This document shows positions 58,596 through 64,000 of a DNA stretch of 64,000 bases, in pieces (the first letter of the stretch is position 1; each line of letters begins with the position of its first letter). The translations under genes were made by a program, and so were the position numbers. The DNA comes from Clostridia bacterium (GTDB lineage: Bacteria; Bacillota; Clostridia; Oscillospirales; CAG-272): contig JAFVTS010000006.1 of the NCBI GenBank assembly GCA_017503105.1, positions 29,027-93,026 on the forward strand, given 5' to 3'. Below the pieces are notes generated by a model. The model saw nothing but the letters and a program-made list of their open reading frames with translations. It was not told where the DNA came from and did not search any database.

Positions 58596-60073
58596 TGAAA
58601 AAAGCTTTATCCGAAAAGAATTTTCCGAAAGCGCTGCTCACCCTCGCCGTTCTGATGCTTTTCAATCCGAACGTCAACATACTCGACCCGCTCCCCGACT
58701 TCATCGGACACCTTATCATCGCGGGGTCGCTCCGCCACGCGGCAAGACGCGTCCCCTTCTTTGAGGAAGCGAGGCTCGGATTTTTGAAGCTCGCGCTCAT
58801 CTCTGCCGCAAAATATCCCGCATTTTTGCTGATGGTAATGATAAGAGGCGGCAACACGCTCGATAACGACGTTATAACGCTGTTTTCGTTCTCGTTTGCG
58901 GTAGTGGAGGTCATCTTCACGGTCAAAGCCGTAAACGACCTTTTTGCGGGAATATCGTACCTCGGCGCGAGAACGGGTGCCGAGTCTATTATAGGCAAAA
59001 ACCCCACCGCGGACAAGCTGAAGAGCTTCACGCTCTTTTTCTCGGTTTTAAAGTGCGCTCTTTACGCCCTTCCCGAGTTTTTGCTTCTCACGACCACGGT
59101 CGACGCGGGAAGCCCCACCACGATGATGCCCGAGGCACGCTTTTACCCCGTAGTGCTCCTCGGCTCACAGCTTATAGGCTACGCCGTGGGGCTTGCCTGG
59201 GCGGCGTTCTTCATACGGTATTTAAAGGGCGTTTCCGACTCGGGTGAGTTTTACCCCGCAGTTATGAAGTTCACCGACGAGAAAAAGGAAGTCGAGATCG
59301 AGCGCAAGATAAAGCTTGACAGAGTGCTCTCAGCTCTTAAGCTCTTGCCCTGGGGCGCGCTTCTCACCTTTGAATTTACGCTTGACAAATTCAACAACAC
59401 GAACATTCTGCCCGCTTTTATATCAGGATTTTTGATTTTAGCGGCAATTAAGAGACTGAGCACGTTCAAAACGAGCGTCCTTGATCTCTGCCTTCTTTTC
59501 TCGGGGCTCGTCTACTCACTCTTCTCCTTGGCGGTCTGGTTCGTCAGCATACACTATCACGACAATTACTCGCACGCCGAGATCGCGCTTTATAAAGAAG
59601 CGGACGCTATGTTCAACGTCTACGCGCTTCTGTCAATAGCCGAGACTCTGTTATTTACCGTATTTATCGTCTTCGCGTTTTTGGTAATAAAGCGCTTCAT
59701 AAGGACGCACACGGGCAAAACGCCGAAGGGTGTGAGCGACCCTCTTTCCGATACCGAGTCCGACGGCGAGTATTCGCGCCACGACAAGCGCTACCACCGC
59801 TCCCTTACCGTAAGGGCGGGTATCTTCGCGGCGTTCGGGGTGATCAGCGCGTTGGCAAGGCTTTTGTACGTGTTTACGGACAACGAGAGGACCTTCAACA
59901 GCGGAACGCTCATTCCAAACGTGGCTCCGTGGCTCGGTGCCGCGATAGCAGGCATCTCAGTCGTTTGGTTCGTTTACTCCCTTTACTTTACGGGTATGCT
60001 CGCCGACGACTTCAAGATCAAGTACTCGGATTCAAAAATACAAAACGAGCCGCACGAGAGTCAGTATTTCTGA
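58592..60073 (+). CDS. Unknown polytopic membrane protein
   Basis: 493 residues, no family recognised. Opens KNFPKALLTLAVLMLFNPNVNILDPLPDFIGHLIIAGSL and has roughly ten to twelve hydrophobic segments, with a charged loop near 375-400 (DTESDGEYSRHDKRYHRS). It overlaps the previous gene by four bases (ATGATGA). The shared layout with the preceding protein suggests the two work together. Ended by a strong hairpin. Confidence 0.75.
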   Translation: MMKKALSEKNFPKALLTLAVLMLFNPNVNILDPLPDFIGHLIIAGSLRHAARRVPFFEEARLGFLKLALISAAKYPAFLLMVMIRGGNTLDNDVITLFSFSFAVVEVIFTVKAVNDLFAGISYLGARTGAESIIGKNPTADKLKSFTLFFSVLKCALYALPEFLLLTTTVDAGSPTTMMPEARFYPVVLLGSQLIGYAVGLAWAAFFIRYLKGVSDSGEFYPAVMKFTDEKKEVEIERKIKLDRVLSALKLLPWGALLTFEFTLDKFNNTNILPAFISGFLILAAIKRLSTFKTSVLDLCLLFSGLVYSLFSLAVWFVSIHYHDNYSHAEIALYKEADAMFNVYALLSIAETLLFTVFIVFAFLVIKRFIRTHTGKTPKGVSDPLSDTESDGEYSRHDKRYHRSLTVRAGIFAAFGVISALARLLYVFTDNERTFNSGTLIPNVAPWLGAAIAGISVVWFVYSLYFTGMLADDFKIKYSDSKIQNEPHESQYF

Positions 60074-60087
60074 CGCTGTGAAAAAAT

Positions 60088-60138
60088 AAAAGATCACGTC
60101 CGAAGCCCTGTTTTTTTGGGTAGGAAGTGATCTTTTTT
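60088..60138 (+). terminator. Terminator of the secA-membrane protein run
   Basis: AAAAGATCAC / GTGATCTTTT with a 29-base loop, then TTTT. Confidence 0.8.
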
Positions 60139-60151
60139 ATTGTAAGACGAA

Positions 60152-60174
60152 AACCCCGCCATAGTGGCGGGGTT
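60152..60174. other. Hairpin AACCCCGCC / GGCGGGGTT
   Basis: A perfect 9-bp stem with a five-base loop (ATAGT), between the terminator and the MITE-like repeat. No T-run, role unknown. Confidence 0.6.
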
Positions 60175-60238
60175 CCATAAGGGCTTTGCCGATGAGCAGA
60201 AAGCAAATAAAAATTCAGCGTAGAATGATCTTGTGTCA

Positions 60239-60366
60239 AAGGCTCCCTTGTGTAAAGGGAGCTGTCAGCGAAGCTGACTGAGGGATTGTTTTGTGTAGAT
60301 TATCGCTTTTTACAATCCCTCCGTCACGGCAAGCCGTGCCACCTCCCTTTACACAGGGGGAGGCTT
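60239..60366. repeat. MITE-like inverted repeat (about 128 bp)
   Basis: Left arm 60239-60288 (AAGGCTCCCTTGTGTAAAGG...) is nearly the reverse complement of the right arm 60313-60366 (...CTCCCTTTACACAGGGGGAG...). Each arm has its own small hairpin (GTCAGC/GCTGAC and CACGGC/GCCGTG). No coding capacity. Elements of this look are scattered through many gut Clostridia genomes. The gene-free stretch from 60367 to 60478 holds more short dyads (CCCGC/GCGGG at 60377-60390; ACGCAC/GTGCGT) and nothing coding. Confidence 0.85.
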
Positions 60367-60478
60367 GGTTTTAGTCCCGCTTGAGCGGGGTTTCGTAACA
60401 AATGCATGGCTGACAGGCCAATAAAAGACGCACTTGTGCGTAGCCTTTAGTATTAGGGCTATGCCCGAAACTGAAATA

Positions 60479-60497
60479 CCACCCGCTATGCGGGTGG
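60479..60497 (-). terminator. Terminator of the GH36-GH43 operon
   Basis: Minus strand: CCACCCGC / GCGGGTGG stem with a three-base loop, then TATTTCAGTTT. Confidence 0.7.
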
Positions 60498-60509
60498 ATA
60501 TTTATTATT

Positions 60510-61373
60510 TCAGTTAAAATCAAGCACGAGCTCTCCGTCTTTTTCAAAGATCTCGATTATAACGGGCTTTTCCTTTCGTCCGTGCGTCGGAACGTTCGGA
60601 GAATGCATAGAAAGATACGTCCGCCCGTCTTTGTCGGAAAATATCATTCCGTGACCGCCGTCATAGGTGCCGAGCATATCCTTTGAATACAAGAGCCGCT
60701 CCTTGTGCGTCCAATTTCCAAGTATACCTCCGTCGCTTTCTGCGACGCCAATAGAATAGCTCTTATCGGCGAGGAAGTTCGACCATATCATAAGGAGCTT
60801 GCCTTCCTTCGTCTTGTAGATAAAGCAACCGTCCGTGACCTCGCGCTTCGTCCAAGGGGGCGAATCCGCGCGGAAGAGCTCCACGGGCTCGCTTATAAGA
60901 TGCGTAAGATCGGGAGAAAGCTTTGCCGCAGCCATTCGTCCGATGCCGTCGTCCGTACTCGTCCATTCGTGCACGAACACGGTCCACGGCTGCCCTTCTT
61001 CGTCTACGTAAAGCGTCGCGTCTATCGCGTCCCAATCGGAGGGAGTGAAGTGACCGCCGCCGATCTCGACGAAGGGACCCTCGGGCGAGTCAGACTTAAA
61101 AACCGAGCAGCCTCTGTGATTCGTCAAGGACGAAAAATATGTCGTCAGCATATAATAAGCGCCGTTATACTTATGCACCTCGGGTGCCCATTTGTTCTTC
61201 ACGAAGTGTAAGGGCTCCTTGACAATCTCGCCCGAGAGCTCTACCCACTCACCCGAAAGCCTTCCGCTCGTATTTTTATAGCACTTCCACTCTGTGCCGT
61301 AGGCGTAGTAAACGCCGTCCGCGACAAGAATGAACGGGTCGCGCAACTGCTCGATATTCGTTTCTATTATCAA
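60510..61373 (-). CDS. GH43-type glycoside hydrolase
   Basis: 287 residues. Five-bladed propeller signs: general base Asp12 in RDPFI, WAPEVHKYNG, DAIDATLYVDEEG for the pKa modulator, and KREVTDGCF for the acid Glu. Members cleave arabinose or xylose side chains, or galactan. The start is a TTG (61371-61373) two bases after the GH36 stop, with GAGG in the end of the GH36 gene, so translation is coupled. No signal peptide; the substrate is an imported oligosaccharide. Confidence 0.83.
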   Translation of the reverse strand: MIIETNIEQLRDPFILVADGVYYAYGTEWKCYKNTSGRLSGEWVELSGEIVKEPLHFVKNKWAPEVHKYNGAYYMLTTYFSSLTNHRGCSVFKSDSPEGPFVEIGGGHFTPSDWDAIDATLYVDEEGQPWTVFVHEWTSTDDGIGRMAAAKLSPDLTHLISEPVELFRADSPPWTKREVTDGCFIYKTKEGKLLMIWSNFLADKSYSIGVAESDGGILGNWTHKERLLYSKDMLGTYDGGHGMIFSDKDGRTYLSMHSPNVPTHGRKEKPVIIEIFEKDGELVLDFN

Positions 61374-61374
61374 T

Positions 61375-63549
61375 TTACTTTACCTCGTTTATGCAAACGG
61401 TAAGGCTCTCGCCGTCCGCGGAATTTGCAGTGTGGACAGCTATTCCCGCCTTCATAAGCGTTCTGCCCGAACATATCTGCCCGTTAAAGGAATTTTTGTA
61501 CGTTTTATTCTCATCAAGTCCTCTCGGTCTTAAAACGAGATTTCTGTGCTGCTCCTGCTTCACCGTCACGACGGTGACAAGCGCCTCACCCTTATCCTCC
61601 GAAACTATCTCCCAAGCGGCGAGGTACGGATTTTCAAACGGAGATACGAGTCTGTAAAGATCGCCCGTGTGCATAAGCTCGTAATATTTATGGTAATCGG
61701 CTACCTGAGCCTTTACCGTCTCGCGCTCCTCAGCAGAAAACGTCCTCGGGTCAAGCTCGTAGCCAAAGGAGCCCCACATTGCAACGTCGGCGCGTGTTTT
61801 TAAGGGTGCGCTTCCCTTCCTCGAAACGTGAGCACCCATAGCCGACGCGGGATAACAGAGCGAGGTTCCGAACTGAATTTTCAGCCTGTGAATGGCCTCG
61901 GAATTATCGCTCGTCCATATCTGCGGAGAGTAAGCGAGCATCGCGGGGTCGAATCTTCCGCCGCCGCCCGAGCAGTTTTCAAGAAGTATATCGGGGAACT
62001 CGGTGGTAAGACGGTCCATAAGGTCGTAAGTGCCAAGCACGAAGCGGTGGAAGAACTCACCGCCCTGCTCCTTGGTAAGCGCGGCAGAGCCCGCGTCGGA
62101 GAGGTTGCGGTTAAAGTCCCATTTTACGTAAGATATATTGTGATTTTTAAGCACTTCCCTCATCATACCGAAGACGTGGTCCCTGACCTCTTTCCTCGAC
62201 ACGTCAAGCACGAGCTGAGTTCTGCCGAGCTTCGGCACGCGCCCCGGGACGTGAACGCACCAATCGGGATGAGCGCGGTAAAGGTCGGAGTCGGGCGAGA
62301 TCATCTCGGGCTCGTACCAAATTCCGAATTTCAGCCCGAAAGCGTTGACCTGACTTATAAGCGGTTCAAGACCGCCGGGAAGCTTATCCTCGTTGACGTA
62401 CCAATCTCCGAGGGAGGATTTGCTGTTATAACGCTTTCCGAACCAGCCGTCGTCCATAACGAGCATCTCGAAGCCGAGCTCCTTTGCCGCCTTCGCAAAT
62501 TCGACGAGCTTTTCCGTCGTGATGTCAAAGGTCGTCGCCTCCCAATGATTGATTAGAAGCGGACGCTTTTCGTATTTATACTTTCCCCTTACGAGATTGT
62601 TGTTATAAAAGCGGTGGAAGGTGCGGCTCATCTCGCCAAGACCGCCGTCGGAATAGACCATAACGCACTCGGGAGTGTCAAAACGCTCTCCTGCCCCGAG
62701 ATTCCAAATGAAATCGGTGGGATTGATACCGATTATCACCCTTGTCGCGGAGTTATAATCGCATTCTGCAAGAAGCGAGTGATTGCCCGAATAAACGAGG
62801 TTGAAGCCAAAGACCTCTCCGTGCTCCTCGTCAGCACCGCGTTTCGCAAGCGCCATAAAAGGATTCTGCGCGTGGCTCGACGAGCCCCTCTTGCTCTCGA
62901 CGCCCTGAATACCGTGAGAAAGCGGGCGGCGCTCGATGTTGCGCTCCATATTATGCGCGCCCCAAAGGGTGATCATATCGTAATCCATCTCGGGAAGGTC
63001 AAGAGAGAGCGACATCGCGCGCTCAAGCTTCATCGGCTCGTCAGAGGTGTTTTCTATCATCGCTCGCCTCGTCATAACCGAATACTTTTCAAAAACGGTA
63101 TAATAAAGGGTAACGCGCGCCCCCGTCACACAGTCCTTTGCGTATATCTCAAGCGTTTCCGCTTCATCCTCGGTGTTTGCGTAGGTCGACGGCATCCCAT
63201 TGATAGGAAGCTTTCCTTTATATATTTTATGACCGTCGTAACGAATATCGGTCACGCTGTTGCCGTCTTTATTCCTCACGGAAAGCGCCGAGACACGCAG
63301 ATCCCCCGCTCCGTTGGTCGAATATTCAAGCGGCGCTGTGTCGGGACAGAAATTCCCCGCCTCAGCATCAACGGGAGAAAACGACGCCGTCGGAGAGCGG
63401 CTCTCCCTGCCCGCGACGTAAGTGTCGGGGATCTTAGCACCGTAATACAGGTTAAGAAGATAGCCGCCGTCGCGTATCTTAATAATATAGCTCGACTGTG
63501 CCGTGTCAAGCTTGAAGGTGTTTCTCTCGCTGTCGAAAATGATAGACAT
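61375..63549 (-). CDS. Alpha-galactosidase (GH36)
   Basis: 724 residues, the full bacterial length. N-terminal beta-sandwich (about 1-310), then the TIM barrel with MDDGWFGKR, nucleophile Asp478 in KWDFNRN, ENCSGGGGRFDP and acid/base Asp538 in TSDNSEAI. Cleaves alpha-1,6-galactosyl ends of melibiose, raffinose or galactomannan pieces. No signal peptide. First gene of the operon with GH43; GGGAG ten bases before the ATG. Confidence 0.95.
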   Translation of the reverse strand: MSIIFDSERNTFKLDTAQSSYIIKIRDGGYLLNLYYGAKIPDTYVAGRESRSPTASFSPVDAEAGNFCPDTAPLEYSTNGAGDLRVSALSVRNKDGNSVTDIRYDGHKIYKGKLPINGMPSTYANTEDEAETLEIYAKDCVTGARVTLYYTVFEKYSVMTRRAMIENTSDEPMKLERAMSLSLDLPEMDYDMITLWGAHNMERNIERRPLSHGIQGVESKRGSSSHAQNPFMALAKRGADEEHGEVFGFNLVYSGNHSLLAECDYNSATRVIIGINPTDFIWNLGAGERFDTPECVMVYSDGGLGEMSRTFHRFYNNNLVRGKYKYEKRPLLINHWEATTFDITTEKLVEFAKAAKELGFEMLVMDDGWFGKRYNSKSSLGDWYVNEDKLPGGLEPLISQVNAFGLKFGIWYEPEMISPDSDLYRAHPDWCVHVPGRVPKLGRTQLVLDVSRKEVRDHVFGMMREVLKNHNISYVKWDFNRNLSDAGSAALTKEQGGEFFHRFVLGTYDLMDRLTTEFPDILLENCSGGGGRFDPAMLAYSPQIWTSDNSEAIHRLKIQFGTSLCYPASAMGAHVSRKGSAPLKTRADVAMWGSFGYELDPRTFSAEERETVKAQVADYHKYYELMHTGDLYRLVSPFENPYLAAWEIVSEDKGEALVTVVTVKQEQHRNLVLRPRGLDENKTYKNSFNGQICSGRTLMKAGIAVHTANSADGESLTVCINEVK

Positions 63550-63585
63550 AATCTACTTGCTCCCTGAACGCGTTTTTTTAACATA

Positions 63586-63614
63586 ATTATAGCACAGCAC
63601 CGCTCCTTTTGCAA
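63586..63614 (-). promoter_or_regulatory. Sigma-A promoter of the GH36-GH43 operon
   Basis: Minus strand: TTGCAA, a 17-base spacer, TATAAT; start near 63579, leader about 30 bases. Confidence 0.7.
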
Positions 63615-63715
63615 TATATTCCGCCGTTAAATTTGCATTTTTTGCCGTTCTTTACCGTTATCTTTCGTTATAAAAAATATTTTTTCATTTTTCGCTAAAA
63701 ATTTGAAAAAACCCC

Positions 63716-63744
63716 TTGACAAACGTAGAATTTTAGTGTATAAT
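63716..63744 (+). promoter_or_regulatory. Promoter of tRNA-Leu
   Basis: Perfect TTGACA, a 17-base spacer, perfect TATAAT, ending 12 bases before the mature 5' end. Confidence 0.9.
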
Positions 63745-63756
63745 ACTAACTGTTCT

Positions 63757-63840
63757 GCGGGAGTGGCGGAACTGGCAGACGCGCACGTTTGAGGGGCGTG
63801 TGGTTTTACCGTACGGGTTCAATTCCCGTTTCCCGCACCA
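63757..63840 (+). tRNA. tRNA-Leu (anticodon GAG)
   Basis: 84 bases including an encoded CCA. Acceptor stem GCGGGAG / TTCCCGC, anticodon stem CACGT/GCGTG around loop TTGAGGG, a long variable arm (GGTTTTACC-type), and T-loop GGTTCAATTCC. The long variable arm and GAG anticodon identify leucine reading CUC and CUU. Confidence 0.96.
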
Positions 63841-63852
63841 AACAGGAATAAT

Positions 63853-63884
63853 ACGAACCTTTCACACGAAGGGTTCGTATTTTT
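63853..63884 (+). terminator. Terminator of tRNA-Leu
   Basis: ACGAACC-TTC / GAA-GGGTTCGT stem with one mismatch, then ATTTTTC. Confidence 0.85.
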
Positions 63885-63955
63885 CTTTACAAGGGACTTC
63901 TTTGGAATAAAGATTGGACGAGATTCCTGATTATCATATATCACATATATTATTA

Positions 63956-63990
63956 ACACGCAAGGTTACGAAAAAGCCTTGCGTGTTTTT
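63956..63990. terminator. Strong terminator near the right edge
   Basis: ACACGCAAGG / CCTTGCGTGT, a perfect 10-bp stem with an 11-base loop, then TTTTT. It probably belongs to a unit outside the window or forms a second stop for the tRNA. The stretch 63885-63955 is AT-rich with no gene. Confidence 0.75.
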
Positions 63991-64000
63991 CTTTATTCAA

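Overview
The window (about half G+C) looks like the chromosome of an anaerobic, endospore-forming member of the Clostridia (Bacillota), probably a gut fibre and sugar degrader. The evidence is spo0A, sigK, yqfC/yqfD and ylbJ, the typical Firmicutes orders yqfC-yqfD-phoH-ybeY-era-recO and SRP RNA-dnaX-ybaB-recR, strong GGAGG ribosome sites, sigma-A promoters with 17-bp spacers, and several glycoside hydrolases (GH32, GH36, GH43 and a TIM-barrel enzyme). There are no rRNA genes, phages, insertion sequences or CRISPR arrays. Almost everything is housekeeping.

Layout. 1-7532 (minus): sporulation, RNA-processing and repair operon (yqfC, yqfD, phoH, ybeY, era, recO, mutS2, then a serine hydrolase cut by the window edge). 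7593-11593: ylbJ, GTP-type PEP carboxykinase and spo0A. 11597-14687 (minus): large SRP RNA, dnaX, ybaB, recR. 14722-17354: a short-chain dehydrogenase, an atypical winged-helix regulator with a nearly leaderless promoter, sigK behind a large hairpin that buries its ribosome site, and a DUF378 protein. 17361-17845: a tandemly duplicated 228-bp structured element. 17895-24366: purine permease, an orphan MazF-type toxin, a triple-S1 protein, ung, and a fructan hydrolase/fructokinase pair. 24484-28607: uppP, U32 protein, FkbM methyltransferase, hinT, rplS. 28920-33171: lepB-rbgA-rnhB-yraN-thrC. 33605-37715: a metallophosphoesterase, trigger factor, clpP, clpX.

Accessory part. 37770-40633 is an AraC regulator with an orphan glycoside-hydrolase-like protein. 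40772-44277 is a heterodimeric ABC exporter. 44349-46506 holds two CobW-type metal GTPases, one with an 18-residue His/Cys/Asp tandem repeat. 46616-52216 is a sugar cassette (PocR-AraC regulator divergent from an FGGY kinase, fucose-isomerase-like protein, class II aldolase and DUF4432 epimerase) of unknown substrate. 52386-60073 carries an Xre regulator, oligoendopeptidase, trmL, secA and two unknown membrane proteins. 60239-60366 is a MITE-like inverted repeat with a half copy at 52248-52298. The window ends with a GH36-GH43 operon (minus) and tRNA-Leu(GAG).

The best candidates for something not yet described are the duplicated 228-bp element, whose copies differ in hairpin loops but not in stems; the hairpin and T-tract fused to the sigK start; the leaderless pseudo-receiver regulator just upstream of it; the repeat-bearing CobW pair; an RbgA GTPase that has lost its G4 motif; and the uncharacterised sugar cassette.
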